A DNA stretch of 57,148 nucleotides from an uncultured Lachnospiraceae bacterium. GTDB taxonomy: Bacteria; Bacillota; Clostridia; Lachnospirales; Lachnospiraceae. The notes beneath the pieces were generated by a model that was not told where the DNA came from, searched no databases, and saw only the letters and a list, made by a program, of their open reading frames with translations. The stretch lies in the NCBI GenBank assembly GCA_910586255.1, contig CAJUHR010000031.1:1-57148 (forward strand). Reading direction: 5' to 3'. A program made the position numbers and the translations under genes. This document shows, piece by piece, positions 44,578-52,799 of this stretch; the stretch's first letter is position 1, and every line of letters begins with the position of its first letter.

Positions 44578-47076
44578 ATAAAACGGCCGCTTTTGATATT
44601 GACAGCAGGATTCGTACTTGGAGAGGCGTTTGGCCTGCTGAAAATTGTGGCGGTGGAGATGGCATTGACAGTGACGCTGGTATTCGGGCTGGCGCTGTTA
44701 TTGTGCCTTATAGTTGAAGAAGCGGGAGCCGGTGAGAGAGAGAAAGCCATCCGGCAGGCAGAAAAAGTCAAAAGCAATTCCCAGGCAATAAGAGCTTACA
44801 GCAGATGGCTTCTTCTGGCACTGTTTTTTCTCGGCGGCGGTATTTTGCGGGGAAGACAGGCTGTAGAGTGGAGCAGAAGGGAACAGGCCCTCCTGCTTGA
44901 CGGGGAGCGGGGGACAGTTTTTGGAACATTGTGCTCTGTTAAAAAAAGCGGAGATTACCAGATTCTGATATTGGAGGATTGTTCTGTTGAGAGACGAGCA
45001 TCTTTTGCAGAAGCCTCTGAAGAAAAAAACGAAGAGTCCCATAAGCTGACTCGGATACAGATCTATCTGAAGGATAAACCATTGAGGGAGTTAGGGCGGC
45101 AGCCGGGAGCCGGAAATCAGTCAGAGAGGGAGTTGGGGCCTAGGCTGGGAGCCAGGATTCGGGCAGAGGGTGAGTTCAGAAGCTTTGAGGGAGCCAGAAA
45201 TCCGGGAGAATTTGATTACAGGCTGTATTACTGCTCTCTGGGGCTGAATTACCGGATGTTTGCAGATTCCTGCCAGGAGGTAAGGGCCGGGCGCCGGTGG
45301 CCCCGCGAGCTTTTGCGCCGGTGGTCTGAATATGGGAGCCGGATGCTTGAGGCGGTATGTGATTTTCGGGATGCTGGAATTTTCCGGGCGGCCATTTTGG
45401 GGGATAAATCTGGTCTTGACAGGGAAATTCAGAAGCTGTATCAGAGAAACGGTATTGCTCATCTGCTGGCCATCAGTGGCCTTCATCTGTCCCTCATAAG
45501 TACGGCTGTCTATGGAAGCCTGCGAAAAGCGGGAACAGGATATAAGAGAGCAGGGATTTTTGGGGGACTGATACTGACCGGATATGCGGTGATGACGGGG
45601 GCGTCCCCTTCTGTGGTTCGGGCTTTGATCATGGTTCTTTGCAGCTTTGTGGCTGCCTGGATGGGGAGAACCTATGATCTTTTTTCGGCCATGGGGCTGG
45701 CAGCCATTCTTATTTTATGGGATAATCCCTATCAGCTGCTGCAGGGCGGCGTGCAGCTTTCCTTCGGAGCGGTGGCAGCTGTCGGAAGCCTTGCGGATAT
45801 GGAAAGGGAGCCGGGCCGGGGAAAATTTTCAGAGATTTTTGGGGCCGGCATGGCTATGCAGCTTGTGACCCTTCCGATTATTCTCTATCACTTCTTTCAG
45901 ATACCTGCTTATGGTATATTTTTAAATCTTCTTGTTGTTCCTTTGATGGGGATTGTGATTGCCTCCGGTGCGGCCGGGATTTTGCTTGGGAGTTTTTGCC
46001 TGCCTCTTGGGAAATTTGCAGCAGGAAGCGGACATGTGATTTTAAGGGTCTATGAATGTCTGTGCAGAGTGTGGGATAAGCTGCCAGGAAGCAATCTGAT
46101 TCTGGGACGTCCCGCCCTGTGGCAGATTTGGATCTATGCAGGGCTTTTGGCAGCTGCCGGATGGCAGCAAAAGAGAGGCGGCCGGCGAAGGTGCCTGGCT
46201 TTTGCTGCGGTGGCCCTTCTTTTTCTGCTGCCGCTTCCGGTTCGGGGGATGGAGGTCACCTTTCTGGATGTGGGACAGGGCGATGGGATCTGCATCCGCG
46301 CCGGCACAAGGACAATCCTGGTGGACGGCGGAAGCACGGATCAAAAAGGTCTGGGAGAGAACCGGCTGGAGCCTTTCTTAAAAAGCCGGGGGATTTCGGC
46401 GATTGATTTTGCTATCGTCAGCCACGGAGATCAGGACCATATCAGCGGACTGGTGTATCTGATGGAAGAAAGTCCGATTCGTATAAAATGTCTGGTGCTT
46501 CCGGCAGCGGGCAGGGGAGATGAGGCCTATGACCGTCTGGAGTATCTTGCAGGGACCCGGGACTGCCCGGTGCTTTGGATGGGGCGGGGAGACCGGATTT
46601 CCATGGGAAAGCTGGACATATACTGCCAATACCCTGAAAAAGAAGACAGAGCGGATGATGAGCCAAAGGCAGTAAAGGACCGCAATGAACATTCTCTGGT
46701 GCTGCAGGTAAGCTATGGAGATTTTTACATGCTTCTTACGGGGGATATGAGCAAAGAAGGGGAGGAGAGGCTTCTGGCCATGGAAGCAGAACAAGAAAAA
46801 GAACATACTGAGGAATCCCTTAAAAATATTCAGGTTCTCAAGGTGGCCCACCATGGATCCCCCTATTCCACCACCCGTTCCTGGATTGAGACTTTAAAGC
46901 CCCGGTGGGCTGTGATTTCCTACGGAAAAGACAACTCCTATGGCCATCCCGGAAAAGAGGTATTAAAAGCCTTATCAGAAAATAATGTGCAGATTTTAGA
47001 GACTGCAAAATGTGGCGCGGTTATTTTGCGAACAGATGGCCATAAAAAATTAATAATATCCATTTTCAAACAGTAA
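44578..47076 (+). CDS. comEC: ComEC/Rec2-type DNA internalisation protein
   Basis: About 832 residues from ATA 44578, or 827 from TTG 44593. The N-terminal part has DUF4131-like helices and an OB-like segment, the middle holds the Competence domain with IAHLLAISGLHLSLIS and GASPSVVRALIMVL, and the C-terminal metallo-beta-lactamase domain has VTFLDVGQGDGICI, the metal motif SHGDQDHISGL and KVAHHGSPYSTT. ComEC forms the channel that brings single-stranded DNA into competent cells. AGGAGG at 44564-44569 is spaced eight bases from ATA AAA CGG CCG CTT, which would give the common M-K-R-P-L start, so the original ATG appears to have become ATA. The nearest accepted start, TTG 44593, is 23 bases from that site. 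Expression may thus be low. Confidence 0.9.
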   Translation: MKRPLLILTAGFVLGEAFGLLKIVAVEMALTVTLVFGLALLLCLIVEEAGAGEREKAIRQAEKVKSNSQAIRAYSRWLLLALFFLGGGILRGRQAVEWSRREQALLLDGERGTVFGTLCSVKKSGDYQILILEDCSVERRASFAEASEEKNEESHKLTRIQIYLKDKPLRELGRQPGAGNQSERELGPRLGARIRAEGEFRSFEGARNPGEFDYRLYYCSLGLNYRMFADSCQEVRAGRRWPRELLRRWSEYGSRMLEAVCDFRDAGIFRAAILGDKSGLDREIQKLYQRNGIAHLLAISGLHLSLISTAVYGSLRKAGTGYKRAGIFGGLILTGYAVMTGASPSVVRALIMVLCSFVAAWMGRTYDLFSAMGLAAILILWDNPYQLLQGGVQLSFGAVAAVGSLADMEREPGRGKFSEIFGAGMAMQLVTLPIILYHFFQIPAYGIFLNLLVVPLMGIVIASGAAGILLGSFCLPLGKFAAGSGHVILRVYECLCRVWDKLPGSNLILGRPALWQIWIYAGLLAAAGWQQKRGGRRRCLAFAAVALLFLLPLPVRGMEVTFLDVGQGDGICIRAGTRTILVDGGSTDQKGLGENRLEPFLKSRGISAIDFAIVSHGDQDHISGLVYLMEESPIRIKCLVLPAAGRGDEAYDRLEYLAGTRDCPVLWMGRGDRISMGKLDIYCQYPEKEDRADDEPKAVKDRNEHSLVLQVSYGDFYMLLTGDMSKEGEERLLAMEAEQEKEHTEESLKNIQVLKVAHHGSPYSTTRSWIETLKPRWAVISYGKDNSYGHPGKEVLKALSENNVQILETAKCGAVILRTDGHKKLIISIFKQ

Positions 47077-47146
47077 AAAATGTGATAGAATCAGAAGGTA
47101 AATGTAAGGAGGTCTCCCGGTTTGGGAAGTCCGGAAAGGAGTATTT

Positions 47147-47860
47147 ATGGATTATCAGAATATGGATCAGTATTATGGAGCTTACGGGGCAACGCAGGAG
47201 TATGAGCCGCTTAGCCGCTATACTGCCAAGACTTTTGGATGGATGTGCGCGGGGCTTTTGATAACATTCCTTGTGGCCATTACCGCTTACCTCAGCAATC
47301 TGATTTGGTATGTGTTTGCCGTTCCCTACGCGGTGCTGATCTTGGGGATCGCGGAGGTAGCGGTGGTTTTATACATGTCATCTCAGATTCATAAGGTGTC
47401 TGTAGGGACAGCCAGGGCGCTGTTTCTCACTTACGCGGTGCTGAACGGAGTTGTGTTCTCTGCCTATTTTTTGATTTATGCATTTCCCAGCCTGGTGTTT
47501 ATATTCGGAGCCACGGCACTGTTTTTTGGAATAATGGCGGTGATTGGATATACTACCCGGGCGGATTTAAGCAATCTGCGCAACTTTTTGACAGGCGCCC
47601 TGGTATTTCTTTTGGTGTTCTGGGTGGCTGCCATGTTTATTAATCTGCAGCGGTTTGAGATTGTGGCATGTACGGTGGGAATCTTTATTTTCTTAGTATT
47701 CACCGCATATGATACCCAGAAGATTCGTGCTTATCATCAGGCTTACTCTCATGATCCTGAGATGGCAAGAAAAGCGTCTGTGTTTTCTGCTTTGCAGCTG
47801 TATCTGGATTTTATCAACCTGTTTATTTATCTGCTTCGGGTTTTGGGCAGAAGGAAATAA
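47147..47860 (+). CDS. Bax inhibitor-1/YccA family membrane protein
   Basis: A protein of 237 residues with seven hydrophobic segments, the family topology. After a Tyr/Gln-rich start it has YTAKTFGWMCAGLLITF, the conserved GVVFSAYFL segment, and the C-terminal FTAYDTQKIRAYHQAY, whose Asp belongs to the pH-gated calcium-leak site studied in Bacillus YetJ. It probably affects cation leak or membrane protein quality. A GGAAAGGAG ribosome site precedes ATG 47147, and a terminator follows at 47870-47894, so it is expressed apart from holA. Confidence 0.92.
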   Translation: MDYQNMDQYYGAYGATQEYEPLSRYTAKTFGWMCAGLLITFLVAITAYLSNLIWYVFAVPYAVLILGIAEVAVVLYMSSQIHKVSVGTARALFLTYAVLNGVVFSAYFLIYAFPSLVFIFGATALFFGIMAVIGYTTRADLSNLRNFLTGALVFLLVFWVAAMFINLQRFEIVACTVGIFIFLVFTAYDTQKIRAYHQAYSHDPEMARKASVFSALQLYLDFINLFIYLLRVLGRRK

Positions 47861-47869
47861 TGACAGAGG

Positions 47870-47894
47870 ACGCGTTCCGGAAGGGACGCGTTTT
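47870..47894 (+). terminator. Terminator of the Bax-inhibitor-like gene
   Basis: A nine-pair stem (ACGCGTTCC with GGGACGCGT, one G-T pair) around a GGAA loop, followed by TTTT. It begins nine bases after the stop codon. Confidence 0.7.
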
Positions 47895-48012
47895 CTGCAT
47901 GCCGCAAAAGAAGGCTTGCTGCCAAAGCAGCACGCGGGCTGCTCGGTGAGCAGGGGATAAACCGTTTCTGCTCGGCTTACGGCATAGATTTGAGAAAGGG
48001 TATAGGATTGAG
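47895..48012 (+). other. GC-rich foldable leader before holA
   Basis: It contains TGCTG/CAGCA, CTGCTC/GAGCAG and a wider TGCCG/CGGCA pairing. I recognise no known RNA element. Its TGCCGCAAA and AAAGCAGC-x-CG words also occur at 8920-8936, in the leader of the BceA-like gene, so a short dispersed repeat is possible. Confidence 0.3.
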
Positions 48013-48984
48013 ATGCAGGTTTTAAATCAGGATATAAAGGAAGGCGCCTTTAAGCCCGTATATCTTATTTACGGGGAGGAGGAGTTTTTAAAAAACAGCT
48101 ACAAAAACAAGCTAAGGACTGCCATTGTGGGAGATGACCCAATGAATTTTTCCCGTTTTGAGGGAAAGGGGCTGGATATAGATGAACTGATTCGTCTGGC
48201 AGACACCATGCCGTTTTTTGCGGAGAGAAGGCTGATTCTGGTGGAGGACAGCGGATTTTTCAAAGGCGCTCAGGAGGCCCTTAACGGATATCTTCCGTCC
48301 ATGCCAAAGAGTACCTGCCTTCTGTTTGTGGAGAGAGAGGTGGATAAGCGGGGAAAGCTCTACAAAAAGGTCAAAGCCATGGGCTATGCGGCTGAGATGG
48401 CAAGGCAGAATGTATCGCAGCTGAGCAAATGGGCGGGGGCTATTCTGGCAAAGGAAGGAAAAAAAATCACCGGACACACCATGGAGCTGTTTCTTGGCAT
48501 GACAGGTGACGATATGGAAAATATCCGGATGGAGTTAGAGAAGCTGATTGCCTATACCTTAGGCAGGGATGTGATCACGGATGAAGATGTGGAAGCAGTC
48601 TGTACTGTCCGGGTCAGCAACCGTATTTTTGAGATGGTGGCTGCCATTGTAAACAGGCAGACAAAAAAGGCCATGAATCTGTATGAGGATCTGCTGACCT
48701 TAAAAGAGCCGCCGATGCGGATTTTATTTCTCATTGCCCGCCAGTTTAACCAGCTTCTTCAGGTGGGGGAACTGATGGAAAAGGGCATGGATAGGAGCGC
48801 CATTGCCTCAAGGCTGAAGCTGCAGCCCTTTGTGGTGGGAAAAGTCATGCCTCAGGCCCGCCAATTTTCCAGAGAGCAGATTCTTTCCTATGTGAATCTG
48901 TGCGTGGAGGCGGAGGAAGCCGTAAAAACGAGCCGGCTTTCCGACCGCCTGGCCGTGGAGCTTTTGATTACAAAAAAATACTGA
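48013..48984 (+). CDS. holA: DNA polymerase III delta subunit
   Basis: A protein of 323 residues, the clamp-loader subunit that opens the sliding clamp. It begins FKPVYLIYGEEEFLKN, the HolA signature in place of a working Walker A, and continues with MNFSRFEGKGLDIDELI, ADTMPFFAERRLILVEDSGFF and the lid/collar helices LYEDLLTLKEPPMRILFLIARQFNQLLQV. The length matches the family. It converges on the XRE gene with only 24 bases between their ends. Its pairing with rpsT in the same region (48013 and 49753) is a common Firmicute arrangement. Confidence 0.95.
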   Translation: MQVLNQDIKEGAFKPVYLIYGEEEFLKNSYKNKLRTAIVGDDPMNFSRFEGKGLDIDELIRLADTMPFFAERRLILVEDSGFFKGAQEALNGYLPSMPKSTCLLFVEREVDKRGKLYKKVKAMGYAAEMARQNVSQLSKWAGAILAKEGKKITGHTMELFLGMTGDDMENIRMELEKLIAYTLGRDVITDEDVEAVCTVRVSNRIFEMVAAIVNRQTKKAMNLYEDLLTLKEPPMRILFLIARQFNQLLQVGELMEKGMDRSAIASRLKLQPFVVGKVMPQARQFSREQILSYVNLCVEAEEAVKTSRLSDRLAVELLITKKY

Positions 48985-49008
48985 CCCGGGCTTTTTGCCT
49001 AATTTCTT

Positions 49009-49287
49009 CTAATTCTCCTTGTCAACAGGCTTATCTGGCGGTGTGTTGGCAACAGAGGGGTCGATTCCCAGCTTGGGAGTGATGGTGGTGTCCAGCCGAA
49101 ATTCAATTATATCTTCCACAGGACAGTTTAAAATGGTGCACAGCACGTCCAGAGTGTGAGTGGATACGTAGGAATTTTTCTTTAACCGGCCGATCTGCCC
49201 GGCACTAAAGCCATAATATTTAATCAGACGGTACTGGCTGATGCCTTTGGTTTTCATAGTCTCCCAGAGACGGTCATATATTATCAT
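49009..49287 (-). CDS. Small XRE-family transcriptional regulator
   Basis: A protein of 92 residues with one helix-turn-helix domain (about 5-65): LWETMKTKGISQYRLIKYYGFSAGQIGRLKKNSYVSTHTLDVLCTILNCPVEDIIEF, the Cro/C1 type often seen as HTH_26. The tail is Pro/Asp-rich and probably flexible. ATG 49287 is chosen because AGAGGTG lies six bases upstream; a GTG at 49296 has no site. A palindrome 50 bases upstream may be its own operator. Target genes cannot be deduced. Confidence 0.85.
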   Translation of the reverse strand: MIIYDRLWETMKTKGISQYRLIKYYGFSAGQIGRLKKNSYVSTHTLDVLCTILNCPVEDIIEFRLDTTITPKLGIDPSVANTPPDKPVDKEN

Positions 49288-49336
49288 TTGCTTCACCTCT
49301 GCTCTTATTAAACCAGCATTATCCGTTAATGTATAT

Positions 49337-49352
49337 TATCCATAAATGGATA
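49337..49352. promoter_or_regulatory. Candidate operator of the XRE gene
   Basis: Seven-base arms TATCCAT and ATGGATA surround AA. An additional ATTATCC word occurs 16 bases away (49319-49325), repeating part of the arm. A perfect short palindrome upstream of an XRE gene fits autoregulation. Confidence 0.4.
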
Positions 49353-49425
49353 TGATATGCGGGTAAAAAAAGAGCACACCAGAGGTTTTGGCTGATCGGC
49401 CCTCATTATGGGGGCTTGTGTACAA

Positions 49426-49467
49426 AAAAAGCTCCTCTCCGGCACACCTTCCGGACAGAAGCTTTTT
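49426..49467 (-). terminator. Terminator of rpsT
   Basis: On the reverse strand AAAAAGCTTCTGTCCGG pairs with CCGGAGAGGAGCTTTTT over 17 positions with one mismatch and one G-T pair, followed by further T residues. It lies 23 bases after the rpsT stop. Confidence 0.85.
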
Positions 49468-49489
49468 CTATTTAAGTCTATAAATTCAA

Positions 49490-49753
49490 TCAGGCGATGG
49501 CGTTTACTGACTTTGACAGGCGGGACACCTTTCTGGAAGCGGTATTTTTGTGATACACGCCCTTGGTGCAGGCCTTATCAATCTCAGAGATCGCAGCGGT
49601 CAGACAAGCCTGAGCAGCAGCCTTGTCGCCGGCAGCCACGGCGGCATCCACTTTCTTGCAGGCAGTCTTTACTTTGGAACGAATCGCCTTATTTCTTGCG
49701 GCTTTGGTCTCGTTTACTAAGATCCTCTTTTTTGCAGATTTAATATTTGCCAA
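49490..49753 (-). CDS. rpsT: 30S ribosomal protein S20
   Basis: A protein of 87 residues, the normal S20 length. It is Lys/Ala-rich with ANIKSAKKRI at the N-terminus and the typical GVYHKNTASRKVSRLSKSVN C-terminus, and binds 16S rRNA in the body of the small subunit. The start is TTG 49753: GGAGG lies eight bases before it, and the family begins M-A-N-I-K-S. A GTG three codons upstream is too close to the ribosome site. TTG is a weak start, and poor starts are known for rpsT in other bacteria, where S20 controls its own translation. It has a near-consensus promoter and its own terminator. Confidence 0.95.
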   Translation of the reverse strand: MANIKSAKKRILVNETKAARNKAIRSKVKTACKKVDAAVAAGDKAAAQACLTAAISEIDKACTKGVYHKNTASRKVSRLSKSVNAIA

Positions 49754-49841
49754 TCTGTTCACCTCCGATATTTAAATATTTATAATCGCTGGTTTGCATC
49801 AAAGTCTGGACACGGACAGTTCAATGTAAACATACTGTTTT

Positions 49842-49870
49842 ATTCTAGCGAATCCCGATAGAATTGTCAA
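49842..49870 (-). promoter_or_regulatory. Near-consensus promoter of rpsT
   Basis: Reverse strand: perfect TTGACA -35 (49870-49865), 17-base spacer and TAGAAT -10 (49847-49842). It lies about 90 bases before the rpsT start and back to back with gpr. Confidence 0.8.
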
Positions 49871-49926
49871 TACATATTTTGGGAGATTTTGAAGAAAACT
49901 GTTACTGCAGAAGGAGGGAATCAAAT

Positions 49927-50925
49927 ATGGCAAAGGACTATGTGATTGAGAAGGAAAAACCGGATTTTGAGGTAAGGACGGATCTGGCCCTGGAGGAGCG
50001 GGAAAGCTGTCCGGGGGACGGAGGAGAGATTGCGGGAGTGTCTCTGCGGGAGTGGAAGGAGGAGAAAAGCCAGGTAAAGCTGACGGAAGTAAAGATTTTA
50101 GATGAAAACGGAGCCAGAGCAATGGGAAAGCCCCAGGGAACCTATCTGACCCTGGAAGCGGATCAGATGGCCCAGAAGGACGAGGACTATCATGAGCTGG
50201 TTTCAGAGGAGCTGGCAAAGCATATCCGACAGCTGATAAGAGACATAACGGGAGAGGAGAGGGAAAACTCTCTGAAAATTTTAGTGGTAGGTCTGGGAAA
50301 TCCATCGGTGACGCCGGATGCCTTAGGACCCAAGGCAGTCGGTCATCTCCAGGTGACGCGTCATCTGGATCAGCAGTACGGAGAGGGCTTTTGCCGGAAG
50401 CGGGGCCTTCCTGTTTTAAGCGGAATCGTTCCCGGGGTAATGGCTCAGACCGGCATGGAGACGGCAGAAATTCTCCAGGGGATTATCGGGGAAACCAGGC
50501 CGGATCTGCTGATTGCCATTGATGCCTTAGCGGCCCGCAGCATCCGCAGGCTGGGCACCACCATCCAGCTGACGGATACGGGGATCCATCCGGGCTCGGG
50601 AGTGGGGAATCACCGGCACAGTCTGACCAAAGAGAGCTTGGGGATTCCGGTGCTGGCAATCGGAGTGCCCACAGTGGTGGGGGCGGCAGCCATTGTCCAC
50701 GACACGGTAAACACCATGATCGAGACATTGTCCGTCAGCATGTCAACTAAGGGAATGGGGGATTTTGTTCAGGAAATGTCGCCGGATGAGCAGTACGATC
50801 TGATTCGGGAGCTTTTGGAGCCGGAATTTGGAAGTCTCTATGTGACGCCTCCCAATATTGATGAGCTGGTGGGCCATTTAAGCTTTACCATCTCCGAGGG
50901 AATTCATCAGGCAGTGTTTCCGTAA
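49927..50925 (+). CDS. gpr: Germination protease GPR
   Basis: A protein of 332 residues that degrades small acid-soluble spore proteins when spores germinate. The N-terminus FEVRTDLALEE contains the autoprocessing site of the zymogen, and the core has LVVGLGNPSVTPDALGPKAV, SGIVPGVMAQTGMETAEI and LLIAIDALAARS, with the conserved aspartates expected for this unusual aspartic-type protease. ATG 49927 has GGAGGG nine bases upstream. Its presence shows the organism is, or recently was, spore-forming. It would be expressed in the forespore (sigma F/G), but I could not identify a convincing promoter of that type. Confidence 0.96.
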   Translation: MAKDYVIEKEKPDFEVRTDLALEERESCPGDGGEIAGVSLREWKEEKSQVKLTEVKILDENGARAMGKPQGTYLTLEADQMAQKDEDYHELVSEELAKHIRQLIRDITGEERENSLKILVVGLGNPSVTPDALGPKAVGHLQVTRHLDQQYGEGFCRKRGLPVLSGIVPGVMAQTGMETAEILQGIIGETRPDLLIAIDALAARSIRRLGTTIQLTDTGIHPGSGVGNHRHSLTKESLGIPVLAIGVPTVVGAAAIVHDTVNTMIETLSVSMSTKGMGDFVQEMSPDEQYDLIRELLEPEFGSLYVTPPNIDELVGHLSFTISEGIHQAVFP

Positions 50926-50929
50926 TTGG

Positions 50930-50958
50930 TTGTAAACCCATAAATTCTATGATATGAT
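50930..50958 (+). promoter_or_regulatory. Promoter of the prmA operon
   Basis: A TTGTAA -35 (50930-50935), 17-base spacer and TATGAT -10 (50953-50958) lie right after the gpr stop. Transcription would begin near 50965. Confidence 0.65.
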
Positions 50959-50973
50959 ATTTCTGACCTGTGT

Positions 50974-51010
50974 ACCGGCAGCCGTTTGGGCAGTCTGAAC
51001 GGTTGTCGGT
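50974..51010 (+). promoter_or_regulatory. Strong hairpin in the prmA leader
   Basis: ACCGGCAGCCGTT (50974-50986) pairs with AACGGTTGTCGGT (50998-51010) over 13 positions (two G-T pairs) around an 11-base loop. It would be at the very 5' end of the mRNA, starting about ten bases after the predicted start site. It lacks a following T run, so it is a leader stem rather than a terminator. Confidence 0.6.
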
Positions 51011-51042
51011 CATTCCGTTTACATAATTAAAGGAGATCGTTT

Positions 51043-52008
51043 ATGAAGTGGACAAAATTCACCTTACATACCACCACGCAGGCCGTGGACCTGGTCAGCT
51101 GCATGCTGGATGAGATCGGGATTGAGGGGATTGAGATTGAGGACAACATCCCTTTGTCCGAGGCAGATACCAAGGGGATGTTTATTGACATTTTGCCGGA
51201 GCTTCCGCCGGATGACGGCACGGCCAGGGTCAGCTTTTATCTGGAGGATCCGGCCGGGATTGAGAATACCCTTAAGCAGGTGGAGGAAGGCCTTCTGGAT
51301 TTGCGGCAGTTTGTGGATGTGGGTCAGGGAACCATCGTCATGTCAGAGACCGAGGATAAGGATTGGATCAACAACTGGAAGCAATATTTTAAACCCTTTA
51401 CGGTGGACGATATTCTGATCAAGCCTACCTGGGAGCCGGTCCCGCCGGAGCATGCAGACAAGCGGCTGATTCAGATTGACCCGGGGACGGCCTTTGGCAC
51501 CGGTATGCATGAGACCACTCAGCTGTGTATCCGTCAGCTTCGCAAGTATATAACCGAAGGCTCCTCTGTTCTGGATGTGGGAACCGGCAGCGGGATTTTG
51601 GGAATTGCTGCTTTAAAGCTGGGGGCCGGACAGGTGTTTGGAACGGATCTGGATGAAAATGCCATTTGCGCGGTAAAGGAGAATCTTAAAGCAAACCAGA
51701 TACCAGAGAAACAGTTTAAGGTGGTTCAGGGAAATATTATCGATGAGGAAGCCATTGGGAGAGAGGCGGGGCAGGCGTGCTATGATATTGCTGTGGCCAA
51801 CATTCTTGCACCGGTTATTATCCTCTTACAGGGTGTGATCTGCCGCCATTTGAAGGAGGGAGGGATCTTTATTACCTCCGGCATCATCAACACCAAGGCA
51901 GAGGAGGTCCGGGCGGCCATAAAGGCCAACCAGGAGCTGGAGCTTATAGAGACTGCCAGTCAGGGAGACTGGGTGTCTGTCACTGCCAGGAAAAAAAGGA
52001 AGAGCTGA
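51043..52008 (+). CDS. prmA: Ribosomal protein L11 methyltransferase
   Basis: A protein of 321 residues that trimethylates L11. It has the N-terminal substrate-binding domain (MKWTKFTLHTTTQAVDLVSCMLDEIG...), the linker with DKDWINNWKQYFKP, and the SAM-binding Rossmann domain with FGTGMHETTQLC, DVGTGSGILGIAALKLGA and VANILAPVI. AAGGAG precedes ATG 51043. It is the first gene of a run with rsmE (31-base gap), the cysteine desulfurase (22 bases) and thiI (65 bases), all concerned with ribosome or tRNA modification. Confidence 0.97.
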   Translation: MKWTKFTLHTTTQAVDLVSCMLDEIGIEGIEIEDNIPLSEADTKGMFIDILPELPPDDGTARVSFYLEDPAGIENTLKQVEEGLLDLRQFVDVGQGTIVMSETEDKDWINNWKQYFKPFTVDDILIKPTWEPVPPEHADKRLIQIDPGTAFGTGMHETTQLCIRQLRKYITEGSSVLDVGTGSGILGIAALKLGAGQVFGTDLDENAICAVKENLKANQIPEKQFKVVQGNIIDEEAIGREAGQACYDIAVANILAPVIILLQGVICRHLKEGGIFITSGIINTKAEEVRAAIKANQELELIETASQGDWVSVTARKKRKS

Positions 52009-52039
52009 CAGGCCTTTTAAGGAAGAGGGAGAGGAAGCA

Positions 52040-52777
52040 ATGCATCATTTTTTTGTGACGCCGGCTCAGGTGCGGGACGGGTGCTGCTACATTACCGGCC
52101 AGGATGTGAACCATATCCGGAATGTGCTGCGGATGAAGACAGGGGAGCAGATTGCCGTCAGGGACGGGGTTTCCAGAAATTACATCTGCAGGATAGAAGG
52201 TCTTGAGCAGGATCAGATCCGCGCCCGCGTTGTGGACGAGGAGGAGGGAAGCGAGCTTCCGGCCCGAATCTGTCTTTTTCAGGGGCTTCCCAAGGGTGAC
52301 AAGATGGACTGGATTATCCAGAAGGCGGTGGAGCTGGGAGTGTACCGGATTGTGCCTGTGGCAACCAGAAGATGTGTGGTGAAGTTGGACAAAAAGAAGG
52401 CGGAGGCCAAGGCGCGGCGATGGAATACCATTGCGGAGAGCGCGGCAAAGCAGTGCGGCCGCACGGTTCTTCCCCAGGTGGAACCGGTGGTGGAATTTTC
52501 TCAGGCGTGTGCCATGGCCGGACAGATGGATCGGGGATTGATTCCCTATGAATTGGCTGAGGGAATAGAAAAAACCAAAGAAATCTTAAGAGGGCTTGCT
52601 CCCGGCATGGAGATAGGGATTTTGATCGGCCCGGAGGGCGGATTTGATGTGGAAGAGGTGGAGGCGGCAAAGGCAGCCGGAATATGCCCGGTGACCTTAG
52701 GGAAGAGAATCCTTCGGACAGAGACCGCAGGCATGGCCGCCTTGTCAATTTTGATGTTTCATCTGGAGACCGGATGA
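52040..52777 (+). CDS. rsmE: 16S rRNA m3U1498 methyltransferase
   Basis: A protein of 245 residues of the SPOUT class. It has the N-terminal PUA-like part (MHHFFVTPAQV...DVNHIRNVLRMKTGEQIAV) and the knotted C-terminal domain with LIGPEGGFDVEEVEAA, LGKRILRTETAGMAAL, the SAM-binding knot. It methylates U1498 near the decoding centre. GAGGAAG lies just before ATG 52040. Confidence 0.96.
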   Translation: MHHFFVTPAQVRDGCCYITGQDVNHIRNVLRMKTGEQIAVRDGVSRNYICRIEGLEQDQIRARVVDEEEGSELPARICLFQGLPKGDKMDWIIQKAVELGVYRIVPVATRRCVVKLDKKKAEAKARRWNTIAESAAKQCGRTVLPQVEPVVEFSQACAMAGQMDRGLIPYELAEGIEKTKEILRGLAPGMEIGILIGPEGGFDVEEVEAAKAAGICPVTLGKRILRTETAGMAALSILMFHLETG

Positions 52778-52799
52778 GACTTGGGAAGGAAAAGAAAAA

